From positions 1 to 64,000 of the forward strand of contig VWND01000037.1 of assembly GCA_009599575.1 (NCBI GenBank): a stretch of DNA of 64,000 nt. The letters are read 5' to 3'. Position numbers and translations under genes: made by a program. Within the stretch, counting starts at the first letter, position 1. Every line of letters starts with the position of its first letter. Of this stretch, positions 45,149-57,259 are shown one piece after another. The notes below the pieces were generated by a model that saw nothing but the letters and a program-made list of their open reading frames with translations, had not been told where the DNA came from and did not search any database. Origin of the DNA: Blumeriella jaapii (Eukaryota; Ascomycota; Leotiomycetes; Helotiales; Drepanopezizaceae).

Positions 45149-45349
45149 TTGGGCGTATTGCGCGATATGCGTTATTTTAACGTTCGAAAGCTTTTTAATA
45201 GCGACTTATTAACAATTTCCGTTATATTTATTAAAAATAGCTTTTCGTACAAAATAAAAGCGCTCGCCGATTTTAAAACGAACGGTTACGCGTTAATCGA
45301 TTCGGCGTTAATTAAATCTTTTTTTTTTTTTTTAAAACTTTTGATTTAA
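45149..45349 (+). pseudogene. CV4 aspartic protease
   Basis: The 66-codon frame MGVLRDMRYFNVRKLFNSD.. contains KALADFKTNGYALIDSALI. The catalytic Asp is present, but the Gly-Ala part of the D-T/S-G-A box is changed to K-T. Collinear with 33660-33860. Confidence 0.75.
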
Positions 45350-46084
45350 TCTTTTTCGGCTTCTTTTCTTATAAAAGAGTATAATAGAGCTTGTGGCCAT
45401 TTAATTATATATTTTACGTTTTTTAATTTTATTATTAACAATCGAATACAATCGTTTACTTTTTTTTTGATTATCAACTTCGGAAATTATAGTATAATTT
45501 TAGAAAAAGCTTAATTGGCCGAATATCAAGTTTTACTAAATTGTAATAAACGCAAGCTTTATTAGCCGAAGTTTTATTTTCTTATAGCTTTTTACGCTCG
45601 TTGTATTAAAATCTTTTATTTGCATTTCCGAAAAATTTAATTTCATCAAAACGACGTTATAAAACGTGATAAGAACCTTAACCAATTATAGCAGATTTAC
45701 GACGCTGTGCGAAACGCAAAAAGGTCGAATTTCATTCGCGGTGCCAATTTCGATAGCGACGCTAATAGGATAATACAAAAAATCATACTATTATCTTTCC
45801 AGGCTGCCGATTTCTCTTTTATTATTTCTACTTTTTTTTTTTTTTCTTTTTCGTCAAAACAATTTCTTCGTTCTACGAAGAATAATTATATTAAAAACCG
45901 AAAAAAAGCCTTCGCCGCGATGGTTTTTTAACTTAATATAATCGATAATTTAAATAAACCATCTTCTAAACTTTTTAAACGACCAGTTCGAAAACGAATC
46001 TCTCAATCTACTGCTTATTTAATTTCCATTTGCCAGATTATTACATACGCTTTTAAGCTGATTTTTTAAAAAAAAGCAATTAAA
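45350..46084 (+). other. CV4 spacer between protease and RT
   Basis: This is the pol linker with the 37-bp module at 45732-45768. The open stretch 45707-45931 lies across it and is not kept in CV2 or CV5. No domain recognised. Confidence 0.5.
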
Positions 46085-47560
46085 ATGTTTTTAACCTTTC
46101 TGTACGAAATCGACAAAATACTAGACGACCTTACGTACAACACTTTTTTTAAAACCCAATTTCACAATTTTTTCGAACGTTTCAAAACCAATAAAATATC
46201 GATTTCGACCTTTTTAACCAGCTTAGCAAAACTAACTTCGAATAAACTTTTTTTCGAATTTTTTTCCTCGGAATATAAAAACCTCGAATACGTGTTTTTA
46301 AAACCGCTAATAACGAGCTAGCTTTTTACCGGCTTTACGACTATAAAATCGAGCTTATTATAAATAAAAAAAAACTGAAATATATTCCTTTGTACAAAAT
46401 ATCGATTTCAAAGCTCGAGATTATTAAAACCTATTTATAAAATAATTTTAATAAAAGCTTTATCGAACTTTCTACCGCTTTTTTCGCTGCTTTAATATTT
46501 TTCGCTAAAAAACCCGACGGTTTATTGCGTTTTTGTATCGATTATCGAGCTTTTAATAATATTATTCGTAAAAATCGCTATTTTTTTTTTTTTTATCGAT
46601 AAGACTTTTGCTTGTTTTTCGAAAGCACGAATTTTTACGAAACTCGATATTCGTTAAGCTTTTTACAAAATTCGAATAAATTCCGCCAGTAAAAAACTAA
46701 CGACGTTTCGTATGCGTTACGGCGCTTATAAATATAAAATACTATTTTTTGATTTTATTAATAAATCCGCAATTTATCAACGTTATATAAATAACGTTTT
46801 TTTCGATTATTTAAACGATTTTTGTATTGCATATTTAAATAATATTTTTATTTATTCGTCCGACCTTTTGAAATACGCTATATACGTTCGCAAAATGCTT
46901 CAAAAGCTTGCTGACGCTAGATTACAAGCCGATATTCGGAAGTTTAAATTTAACGTTATTCGGACCCGTTATTTAGGTTTTATTATTTCGATTAAAAATC
47001 TAAAAGTAAATTCAGAAAAAGTTTCCGTGGTCGCCTATTAAAAGTCTTTTACCATTGTAAAAAGTGTATAAAACTTTTTTGGTTTTTATAACTTTTATCG
47101 ACGTTTTATTCGAAATTACGGTATAATTGCCAAATTTCTGGTTTATTTAACCAAAGCTAACGTTTTTTACAATTTCATTTTTAAATATCAGAAAAGTTTC
47201 GACCTTTTTATACTAGTTTTTATTACTGCATTAGTTTTATAATATTACAAGCAAAATTTTTTTTGTATATTAAAAATTAACGCTTCCGACGGCGTAATAG
47301 CTTTTATGCTTTCGCAATTTTATAATAACGACTAGCTTCCAGTCGCTTATTTTAGTAAAACTATAGCTTTCGCAAAGCTAAACTACGTCGTATACGATAA
47401 AAAAATGCTCGCAATCGTAAGATTTCTAAGCAACTTTCGTATTAAACTAGCTAGCTTAATTTATCAGATTAAAATAATTATTAATTATAAAGCTTTGGAA
47501 TATTTTATAATTTCCAAATTTTTAAACGCTCGATAAGCACGCTAAGCCGAACTTTTCGCC
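46085..47560 (+). pseudogene. CV4 reverse transcriptase and RNase H
   Basis: The linker frame 46085-46321 leads into RT. FAKKPDGLLRFCIDYRAFNN lies at about 46500-46560. The open frame 46712-47041 has INKSAIYQRYINNVFFDYL and the catalytic box YLNNIFIYS (both Asp now Asn), then VIRTRYLGFIISIK. RNase H has LKINASDGVIAFMLSQF at about 47271-47322, then VAYFSKT-like sequence at about 47345. Stops elsewhere. Confidence 0.9.
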
Positions 47561-49407
47561 GATTACAACTTTTTTATTACGTATAAACCAAATAAACACA
47601 ATTTTTTGGCTGACGTATTAATACGTCGTACGAGCGAACTCGACCGCTAAAACTTTTTTAAACGCATTTAACGCCTGCAAATCCTTTTTCGAGCCGATCA
47701 GATTAATTACCGCTTTTTAATTAAAAAACTTCGATTTTTCACAGCTTCCGAAACAGTTGTTTTTATCGTTGAAATAGCTGATTTTTCTTTCGCATTTCGT
47801 ATTATTAACCAGTTTTTCTACGCTAATCGCATAATTAGCAGCTTGATAGCTTTCCGAAAAAAAGCTATACGAAACGCTACGAAAAAAAACAACGATAATA
47901 ATACTTCGTTTTCGTATATATTTAAACGCGATCTGCTATTATATTACGGTCGCTTAATAATACTAAACGTCGATTATTTTCGTTTGGCCTTTATACGAAA
48001 AATGCACGACCAGATTTTCACCGCTTATTTTAACGCTCGCAAAACTACGCAATTGCTTTCGGATTAATATTATTAGCGAGATATAACAGTCTTCGTAAAA
48101 CAATACTATCGCAATTGCTACGCTTATCGAAAGAGTTTTGTTTTAAAAAATAAGCGCCCCGGCTTTTTTCAGCCTTTTTCTGTTTCTGACCATTTTTGAA
48201 AGCACGTTATAATAGATTTTTATAATTTTAATAAAAATAAACACGGTTACGATAACGTATTTATAATAATAAATCGTTTTTTTAAACAGGCTATTTCGAT
48301 TTTTTGCTATAAGAATATCGACGCTCGAAGCTTTGCCAAATTATATATATTTTATATATATAAGTATTTTGGCCTTTTAAAAAGTATTATTAGCGATCGT
48401 GGCCTTTAGTATTAGTTTACCTTTTGGTTTAAATTAAATAAAATATTCGGTACGCAATTAAAGCTTTCGACAGCCGCTTATTTTAAAACCGACGGTCAGA
48501 CCGAAATTTACAATTAATATTTGCAAAAACGCTTTCGATTTTTCGTAAATTTTTACTAAGATGATTAAAACGAATTTTTTTCAATAATAAATTTCGCTTA
48601 AATAGTTTTTTTTTACGAAAGTTTAAATAGCTTTTATTTTTTGAAATTGTATACGGTTATATTTTTCATATTAATTAAAACTGAAAGCTCGATATTTTTT
48701 TTTTTTCCAATTTTTTATATAAGCTAAACGCAAACGAAGCTCGTGCGTATGCTCGCCGCTATTACGACGCTTGAAACTTCGCCAAATCGCATTTTTAATA
48801 AACCTACGATAAAATAAAAAAAAATACGAATAAGTTTCGCCGCGCGATCGATTTTAACGTCGGCGATTACGTATAATTCGATATGCGTTTATTTCCGATT
48901 TTTCGGCTTTTTCGCAAGCTCGACAATTTTACAAACGGCCTTTTTAAGATTATAGCCAAAATTTTCGACAACGCTTTTAAGCTAGACCTTTTTAATATTA
49001 TAAACGTACATTTAGTTTTTTACGCTAATCGACTGCGTAAAATAGCTAACGACGCGCTTTTAAATCAAATTAATTCAGCTTTTGAATTTATTAATATAAT
49101 TAATAAGCTTAAATACGAAATCGAAGAATTAATCGCTTATCGAATGCAGCGGAAAACTTTTTAATACAAAGCTTTTTGAGTAGATTTAGATAAAAATCTT
49201 ACGTGGTACTTCGCGTTTGATTTTATATATGTTTTTTTAAAAATGCGCGATTTTTATTTGGCGTATAAAAAGCTTTCCGGTTTTTCTGCAAAACTTATAA
49301 ACTGGCTAAAAGCGTATTCCGAAGGTTTGAATTCGTACGATCATTTGGATAATGACGTACCAATAAATAAAAGCTCGAAGGCGCGCTTTTTTCGGACGGA
49401 GGGATAA
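47561..49407 (+). pseudogene. CV4 integrase and chromodomain
   Basis: The H2C2 frame 47843-48067 reads RDLLLYYGRLIILNVDYF, then MHDQIFTAYFNARKTTQLLSD. The core has a SDRGL-like site near 48396 and TDGQTEIYN at about 48490. The C-terminal frame 48883-49164 (NGLFKIIAKIF, NRLRKIANDAL) is followed by a chromodomain-like tail. That tail ends CGG ACG GAG GGA TAA at the LTR (stop 49405-49407). The PPT is therefore coding and the stop abuts the LTR. Confidence 0.87.
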
Positions 49408-49673
49408 TATGACGATTTATTCTATTGCTATTTTTCGTATCACCCCAGCAACTACGTATAATTGCAAGCTCTCTGGTCTTTTGGTGGGTTTTATCAATTG
49501 TGAAGACTATCATATATATAAGGCTTTTTCCTTTTAGCAATCTTTGCCTTTTGCAGTTATTAATTTTAAATGAATATCTTTGTTACAGAACCAAAGGCTC
49601 GTTTTCTTATACTATATGAATACGGCGACCAGTTGACTGATTTCCCAGCCTTTCGACTGATTAGATCGTCACA
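49408..49673 (+). repeat. 3' LTR of CV4
   Basis: This LTR runs from TATGACGATTTATTC to AGATCGTCACA, 266 bp. It is more mutated than the 5' LTR: CCACCTCTCG there is CTATTTTTCG here, so every C before A, C or T changed while the CpG stayed. Confidence 0.94.
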
Positions 49674-50271
49674 TTATTAATTAAAATCTTATTTTTCCAC
49701 AGCTTTTTACGCTCGTTGTATTAAAATCTTTTATTTATATTTCCGAAAGATTTAATTTCGCTATTAAAACGACGCTATAAAACGTAATAAAAACTTTAAC
49801 CAATTGTGGCAGGCTTACGACGCTGTGCGAAGCGCGAAAAGGTCGAATTTCACTCGCGGTGCCAATTTCGATAGCGACGCCAATAAAATAATATAAAAAA
49901 TTATACCATTTTCCCAGGCTAACGATCCTTTTTTTATTATTTTTTTTTCTTTTTTTTTCTTTTCGTCAAAACAGCTTTCTCGTTCTACGAAAAACAATTA
50001 TATTAAAAACCAAAGGAAAGCCTTCGCCGCGATAGCTTTTCAGTTTAATATAATCGATAATTCAAATAAGCAGTCATTTTCTGAACTTCCCAAACGACCA
50101 GTTCGAAAACGAGTCTTTTAATCTATTATTTATCCAATTTCCATCTGCCAAATTATTACATACGTTTTTAAGCTGATTTTCAGAAAAAAAGCAGTTAAAA
50201 TATTTTCAATTTTTCTGTACGAGATCGATAAAATATTAAACGACCTTACGTATAACACTTTTCTTAAAACC
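49674..50271 (+). mobile_element. CV1 segment 3 of 3
   Basis: After the TTATT target repeat, AATTAAAATC.. is collinear with 34090-34670 of CV3, the protease-RT linker. It carries the 37-bp module at 49850-49886. It ends at AAAAC, the left target site of Copia-G. The rest of CV1 lies outside the window. Confidence 0.88.
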
Positions 50272-50573
50272 TGTCGTGCATAGCTGAATAGTCGGTAGGA
50301 ATCCTTACCGGAGGTTGGAACGGATAAATTGTATGCAGTAAAATGTTATTTGTATTGTTTTAAGTTTAACTGGCGAGCTTTTCGCAAAAAACGGAAGGTT
50401 CGGGCTCGCTTAATCAGTCGCTCGGAAAAACTAATTTCCGAAAAGGCTCGTTATTACGTGACTACGAGCCTTTCCGAGCTTTAAAAATATTTAATTATTA
50501 AAAGCGTATAAAAAAAATAAATCTGAAACAAAAGAAATAAAAAGAAATAAAAAAATATAAATATAGCGCAATA
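50272..50573 (-). repeat. 3' LTR of Copia-G
   Basis: This 302-bp LTR, on the plus strand, runs from TGTCGTGCATAGCTGAATAG to GCGCAATA. It is followed by CATTTTTTAGCT, the likely polypurine tract in reverse. The near-palindrome of the Copia LTR is at about 50437-50475. Confidence 0.92.
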
Positions 50574-50812
50574 CATTTTTTAGCTGATTATTAATCCGGT
50601 GATCAGTTACTTTTAAAGCGCGGGAAAATTCTTTTATCGTCCGAATGCGGCCGTAACGCGATATTGCAATATTTATATAATTTATTTATATTTTTTATCG
50701 TTGCGAAGCGTAAATAAGGCTAATTCAGCTTAAATAAGCGTTTCGTTTTTTTAAAAACCTTAATTTTTTTATTTTTTTATTATTTTTTTAATAAATTTAA
50801 GCTTTATTATTT

Positions 50813-51960
50813 TGATTAAAAACATCGATATAACTTTTTTTATATTTAAAAAAGATCGTCCGCGTGGTTTTACGCGACCAGTTGGCCCAGCTTTTCGGAC
50901 TTTTAATTTTCGGCGCTTACGTAATCGAAGTTTTGCGAAATTTATTTTTCGCAATTAATCGGCTTTTTCGGCCAATTCGTTTTTTTTCGATCTTTTCGAA
51001 AAAAACGATTTTTTCGATATTTCGTTTTTAAACGGTTTTTTCGGAGATTTATATTTGCTTGGCTTTAAGAATACCGATATAACGCCTGAAAATGGAAAAA
51101 ACGCTGCTAGCGGTGAAAAAGCTATTAGCGGTAGTTTCGGTCCTGGTGGCATTTTCGAAAAGAAAAGGCAAAACGCTAGCGCTTTTGAAAAAAAAACGGC
51201 CGGAGATTATTAAAGCGAAAAAACTGAAAATAAAAATAACGACGATAATCGTTTTTTAAAACGCGTTTGCACCGAAGCCAAAAAGCCTGTTATTTCTAAG
51301 TCTTTTAATCTTACTTTTTATATAATTTGTATTGCTCGCGAAACAATTGGAAATTTAAATTACGACTGCTTATCGAATTTAGCTAAAGCTCGTTGCTGCC
51401 GGTGCTACGTAATTAGCACGTTGTGTATTTCGGCCGACGCGAACGTTTTAGCTGCGTAGTTTTCCGTTTTCAAAGCTCGGATTAATAAAATTATTAAAGC
51501 GGTTAGTTTTATCGAAAAAACTTTATTATTTTTGCTGATCGATTTTTAAAATATAACAGTTTTTTTTCCTTTACAATTAAAACGGCTTTAAAAATGCAAA
51601 AAAATAAGCTTTTAAATCGATCGTAATACAAAAGCAAAATTAATAAATACAAAACGTATTATTAACGCGAAGCTCGCCGCGGCTCGTAAAATTTTTTAGA
51701 TTTCTGTTTTTCGAATAAAGATTTTTACGTTTGCTTTACGTATTAGCGAAATAAGGCCTGGCCACGATTTATTAAAAAATGCTTTCGTTTTTAAAAATTT
51801 AAAAAAAAATTTCGCGGCGACTTTTCTGCCGAACGTTTTTGATTTTTAGCTTAATAAAATTTCGCAAAAAAAAGAAAATGTTTCGGCTGCATAACCGGCG
51901 GCAGTTATATTTAAAAAGCTTTTCGCGGAGTTTATTTTAGGTCTGATTATCGCGAAGCGT
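50813..51960 (+). pseudogene. Unrecognised antisense frame in Copia-G
   Basis: This is the counterpart of 31030-29930. The plus-strand frame (antisense to pol) reads about 380 codons with scattered TAA/TAG. It contains GFTRPVGPAFRTFNFRRLR, NSFFFDLFEKNDFFD, FLNGFFGDLYLLGFKNTDIT, KAISGSFGPGGIFEKK and DCLSNLAKARCCRCYVIST. Later blocks are LAAARKIF and FAATFLPNVFDF. Preservation of the same frame in two independently mutated copies argues for coding. The Cys cluster (ARCCRCY) could be a metal-binding site, but that is a guess. The opposite strand also has two open stretches (51152-50955, 50954-50769). Confidence 0.5.
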
Positions 51961-52139
51961 CGGGCGCGGATTATTGTTTTAGCGAATTATATTTTTGATT
52001 TTTTGCAAAGCTAAACGGTTTGATTTTGAGTTTTTAAATTTGCGAAAAATTCGGATTTTTTTTAATTAAAAAGTAATTTTTGCTATGTTTTAAATTTTAA
52101 TAAAAATCTGTTTAAATAAATGTACGTTTGTAAAATATA

Positions 52140-52698
52140 AGCTTTTTAGCTCGATTAATCGAGCTTTTCGATAAAGCTTCGAAAATCTCGTAAATTAAAA
52201 AGTTTAACGAAACTTTCGTATTTTTGTCGGATTAAATTTTTAATAAAACCGTTTGCGTGTATTTTATTTGTTAAAAAGTATATGATTTTAAATTTTTTAT
52301 TTTAGTATTTCTGGCGAATTTATATATTATTTATATCGACGTAGCGAAGTTTCGTAAAAAAAAAAAATTTATTTTTTACGATTAATTTAATCGTTTATTA
52401 ATTGTCGTAATATACGTTTTATTTAAAAACAATATCGAATCGAAGCTTTTTAAAAAAACGTTAAAATGCTATTATTTTTTTTACGATCGCTATATAAGCA
52501 AATAGCTCCGTTTTAATAAAAAAAGTGGTGATTATATTTTATCGTATAACTTTTTACAAAATAATATTTTCGAAAAAAAAAAAAATATATTTTTAAAAGG
52601 ATTTCCGAGTTTTTAAATCGTCGGCGAAAAAAGCGTCGATAAAAACTATTAATTGGTTTTCCCGCTTTTCCCGACTGTAAACGATTTTTAGGAATCTC
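52140..52698 (-). pseudogene. Copia-G RNase H, cut by CV5
   Basis: The minus-strand frame 52799-52593 crosses the CV5 junction. Its real part is KIVYSREKRENQLIVFIDAFFADDLKTRKSF, the Copia RNase H entry with the DASFADD-type motif (DAFFADD). The rest, to about 52140, is broken. The upstream residues are found after 59165. Confidence 0.8.
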
Positions 52699-52993
52699 TG
52701 TGACGATCTAATCAGTCGGAGGGCTGGGAGATCAGTCAACTGGTCGCCGTGTTCATATGGTATGAAACGAGCCTTTGGTTCTGTAACAAAAATATTCACT
52801 TAGAATCAACAATTGCAGAAAGCAGAAATTGCTAAAAGGAAAAAGCTTTATATATATGAATAATTTTCATAATTGATAGGAAGACTTATCAGAAGACCAG
52901 AAAGCTTGCAGCTATACGTAGTTGCTGGGAAGCTTGCAGCTATACGTAGTTGCTGGAATGATACGAAAGGTGGCAACAAAATAAATCGTTATA
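52699..52993 (-). repeat. 3' LTR of CV5 with 28-bp tandem duplication
   Basis: On the plus strand it runs from TGTGACGATCTAATCAG to AATCGTTATA. The unit GAAGCTTGCAGCTATACGTA.. (28 bp, ending GTTGCTGG) is repeated in tandem at about 52900-52957. The TATA box is duplicated neither here nor in the partner LTR. Confidence 0.94.
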
Positions 52994-54590
52994 TTATTTT
53001 TCCGTCCGAAAAAAGCGCGCTCTCGAGCTTTTATTTATTAGTACGTCGCTATCCAAATAATCGTACGAGTTTAAACCTTCGGAATACGCTTTCAGCCAGT
53101 TTACGAGTTTTGCAAAAGGACCGGAAAGCTTTTTATACGCCAAGTGAAAGTCGCGCATTTTTAAAAAAGTATATATAAAATCAAACGCGGAGTATTACGT
53201 AAGATTTTTATTTAAGCTTATTTAAAAAGCTTTGTATTAAAAGGTTTTTCGCTGCATTCGATAAGCGATTAATTTTTCGACTTTGTATTTAAGCTTATTA
53301 ATTATATTAATAAATTCAAAGGCTAAATTAATCTGATTTAAAAGCGCGTTATCAGCTGCTTTACGCAATCGATTAGCGTAAAAAACTGGATATACGTTTA
53401 TAATATTAAAAAGGTTTAGCTTAAATACGTTATCGAAAATTTTGGCTATAATTTTAAAAAAGCCGTTTGTAAAATTATCGAGCTTGCGAAAAAGCCGGAA
53501 GGTCGGAAATAAACGCATATCGAATTATACGTAATCGCTAACGTTAAAATCGATCGCGCGGCGAAACTTATTCGTATTTTTTTTTATTTTGTCGTAGGCT
53601 TATTAAAAGTGCGATTTAGCGAGGTTTTAAGCGTCGTAATAGCGGCGAGCGTACGTACGAGCTTCGTTTGCGTTTAGTTTATATAAAAAGTTGAAACAAA
53701 AGGAAATATCGAGCTTTCAGTTTTAATTAATATAAAAAGTATAATCGTATACAATTTTAAAAAATGAAAGGCTATTTAAATTTTCGTAAAAAAAAATTAT
53801 TTAAGCGAAATCTATTATTAAAAAAAATTCGTTCCAATCGTTTTAATAAAAGTTTACGAAAAATCGAAAGCGTTTTTGCAGATATTAATTATAAATTTCG
53901 GTTTGACCGTCGGTTTTAAAATAAGCGGCTGTCGAAAGCTTTAATTGCGTACCGAGTATTTTGTTTAATTTAGATCAAAAAGTAAATTAATACTAAAAGC
54001 CACGATCGCTAATAATACTTTTCGGAAGGCCAAAATAATTGTATACGTGAAATATATATAATTTGGCGAAGCTTCGAGCGTCGATATTTTTATAACAAAA
54101 AATCGAAATAGCTTATTTGGAAAAGCGATTTATTATTACGAATACGTTATCGTAATCGTATTTGTTTTTATTAAAACTGCAAAAATTTATTATAACGTGT
54201 TTTTAAAAGTGGTTAAAAACAGAAAAAGGCTGAAAAAAGCCGGAGCGCTTATTTTTTAAAATAAAACTTTTTCGATAAGCGTAGCAATTGCGATAGTATT
54301 ATTTTACGAAAGCTATTATATCTCGTTAATAGTATTGGTTCGAAAGTAATTGCGTAATTTTGCGAGCGCTGGAATAAGCGGTGAAAATCTAGTCGTGTAT
54401 TTTTCGTACAAAAGCCAAACGAAAATGATCGACGTTTGGTATTATTAAGCGACCGTAATATAACAGCAGGTCGCGTTTAAATATATACGAAGTATTGTTA
54501 TCGTCGTTTTTTTTTGTAGCGTTTTATACAGCTTTTTTTCGAAAGGCCATTAAGCTGTTAATTGTGCGATTAGCGTGGAAAAGCTAATTA
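52994..54590 (-). pseudogene. CV5 integrase and chromodomain
   Basis: Adjacent to the PPT (TTATTTTTCCGTCCG in reverse), a chromodomain-like tail lies at 53236-53010. The C-terminal frame 53518-53237 (FRKLDNFTNGFFKIIAKIF, NVYPVFYANRLRKAADNAL) follows. The core is at about 54340-53520, with a DGQTEIYN-type site near 53895. The H2C2 region is at about 54560-54350. The open stretch on the other strand (54575-54778) is antisense. Confidence 0.85.
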
Positions 54591-56110
54591 ACGATACGAA
54601 GTGCGAAAAAAAAATCAGCTATTTCAACGATAAAAACAGCTATTTCGGAGGCCGTAAAAAGTCGCAGTTTTTCAGTCAAAAAACGATAATCGATTTGATC
54701 GGCTCGAAAAAATGTTTGCAGGCGCTAAATGCGTTTAAAAGAGTTTTGGCGATCGAATTCGTTCGTACGACGTGTTAATACGTCAGCCAAAAAATTGTGT
54801 TTATTTGGTTTGTACGTAATAAGAAAATTGTAATCGGCGAAAAGCTCGGCCCAACGTGCTTATCGAACGTTTAAAAATTTGGAAATTATAAAGTATTCCA
54901 AGATTTTGTAATTAATAACTATTTTGATTTAATAAATTAAATTAGCTAATTTAATACGAAAATTGCCTAAAGATTTCACGATTGCGAATATTTTTTTGTC
55001 GTATACGACGTAGTTTAATTTTGCGAAGGCTATAGTTTTATTAAAATAAGCGATTGAAAACTAATTGTTATTATGAAATTGCGAAAGCATAAAAGCTACT
55101 ACGCCGTCGGAAGCGTTAGTCTTTAATATATAAAAAAGGTTTTGCTTGTAATATTATAAAACTGATGCAATAGTAAAAGCTAATATAAAAAGGTCGAAAT
55201 TTTTTTAATATTTAAAATGAAATTAAAAAAAACGTTAGTTTTAATTAAATGAACTAAAAGCTTTGCAATTATACCGTAGTTTCGAATAAAACGTCGATAA
55301 AAATTATAAAAACCAAAAAAGCTTTATACATTTTTTATAATAGTAAAAGGCTTTTAATAAGCGATTACGGAAATTTTCTTTGGGTTTACTTCTAGGCTTT
55401 TAATAAAAATAATAAAACTTAAATAACGGATCCGAGTAACGTTGAATTTAAATTTCCGAATATCGGCTTATAATTCAGCGTCAGCGAGCCTTTAAAACAT
55501 TTTACGAACGTATATAACGTATTTTAAAAGATCGGACGAATAAATAAAAATATTATTTAAATATACAATATAAAAATCGTTTAAATAATCGAAAAAAACG
55601 TCGTTTATATAACGTTGATAAGTTGCGGATTTATTAAAATCAAAAGGTAGCATTTTGCATTTATAAGCGCCGTAACGCGTACGAAACGTCGTTAGTTTTT
55701 TATTAGCGGAATTTATTCGAATTCTGTAAAAAGCTTAACGAATATCGAATTTTATAAAAATTCGCGCTTTCGAAAAACGAGCAAAAATTTTATCGATAAA
55801 AGAAAAAAAATGGCGATTTTTACGAATAATATTATTAAAAGCTCGATAATCGATACAAAAACGCAATAAACCGTCGGGTTTTTTAGCGAAAAGCATTAAA
55901 GCAGCGAAAAAAGCGATAAAAAGTTCGATAAAACTTTTGTTAAAATTATTTTGCAAGTAAATTTTAATAATCTCGAGCTTTGGAATCGATATTTTATATA
56001 AAAAAATGTATTTCAGCTCTTTTTTATTTATAATAAGCTCGATTTTATAATCGTAAGGCCGGTAAAGGGCTAGCTCGTTATTGGCGGTTTTAAAAAACAC
56101 GTATTCGAAG
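54591..56110 (-). pseudogene. CV5 reverse transcriptase and RNase H
   Basis: The RT frame 56100-55735 holds NNELALYRPYDYKIELI, KSFIELFIAFFAALMLFAKK, then PDGLLRFCIDYRAFNNIIRK and FSKARIFIKFDI. The palm box and thumb follow with stops to about 55300. RNase H (DASDGVVAFMLSQ-type, near 55115) and the SKT motif (near 55040) are in broken frames. Confidence 0.88.
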
Positions 56111-57042
56111 TTTTTGTATTTCGAAAAAAAAGATTCGAAAAAAAGTTTATTCGAAATTAGCTCTGCTAAGCTGGTTAAAAGGATCGAAATCGATATTTTA
56201 TTAGTTCTGAAACGTTCGAAAAAATTATAAGATTAGGTTTTAAAGGAAATGTTATACGTAAGATCGTTTAGTATTTTATCGATTTCGTACAAAAAAATTG
56301 AAAACATTTTAATTGCTTTTTTTCTGAAAATCAGCTTAAAAGCGTATGCAATAATCTGGCAGATGGAAATTAAATAAGCAGTAGATTAAAAGATTCGTTT
56401 TCGAACTGGTCGTTTGAAAGGTTTAAAAAATGGCTGTTTATTTAAACTATCGATTATATTAAGCTGAAAGGCTATCGCGGCGAAGGCCTTTCTTCGGTTT
56501 TTAATATAACTGTTTTTCGTAAAACGAGAAAGCTGTTTTGACGAAGGGAAAAGAAAAAAAAAAGAAATAATAAAAAAGGAATCGGCAGCTTGGAAAAATG
56601 GTGTAATTTCTTATATTATCTTATTGGCGTCGCTATTGAAATTGGCACCGCGAATAAAATTCGACCTTTTCGCGCTTCGTACAACGTCGTAAATCTGCCA
56701 TAATTAATCAAAGTTTTTATCACGTTTTACAGCGTCGTTTTAATAGCGAAATTAAATTTTTCGGAAATGCAAATGAAAAACTTTAATACAACGAACGTAA
56801 AAAGCTGTAAAAAGGTAAAACTTCGGCTAATAAAGCTTGCGTTTATTACAATTTAATAAAACTTAGTGTTCGGCCAGCCAAGCTTTTTTTAGAATTACAC
56901 CATGATTTCCGAAATTAATAATTAAAAAAAAAGTAAACGATTGTATTCGATTATTAATAATAAAATTGAAAAGCGTAAAATATATAATTAAATGGCCACG
57001 AGCTCTATTATACCCTTTTACAAAAAAAGAAGCCGGGAAAAG
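56111..57042 (-). other. CV5 spacer between protease and RT
   Basis: This is the pol linker, with the 37-bp module at 56621-56657 in its most symmetric CV form. No domain named. Confidence 0.55.
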
Positions 57043-57234
57043 TTAAATCAAAAGTTTTAAAAAAAAAAAAAAAGATTTAATTAGCGCCGAATCGATCAAC
57101 GCATAACCGTTCGCTTTAAAATCGGCGAGCGCTTTTATTTTGTACGAAAAGCCGTTTTTAATAAATGTAACGGGAATTATTAATAAATCGCTATTAAAAA
57201 GCTTTCGAACGTTAAAGTAACGCATATCGCGCAA
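57043..57234 (-). pseudogene. CV5 aspartic protease
   Basis: The 63-codon frame MRDMRYFNVRKLFNSDLLII.. contains KALADFKANGYALIDSALI. The active-site Asp is retained, with the two following codons changed. Confidence 0.77.
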
Positions 57235-57259
57235 TACGTAAAAAAAAGGCTTTGCTTAA

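Larger units (their letters stand above)
41866..49673 (+). mobile_element. Chromovirus copy CV4, full length, containing TRIM
   Basis: LTRs at 41866-42133 and 49408-49673 and a perfect TSD TTATT (41861-41865, 49674-49678) bound the element. It inserted into CV1, a member of its own family and in the same orientation. Without the 1,384 bp of TRIM plus its target repeat it is about 6.4 kb. On the plus strand G is relatively kept and C is lost. Confidence 0.95.
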
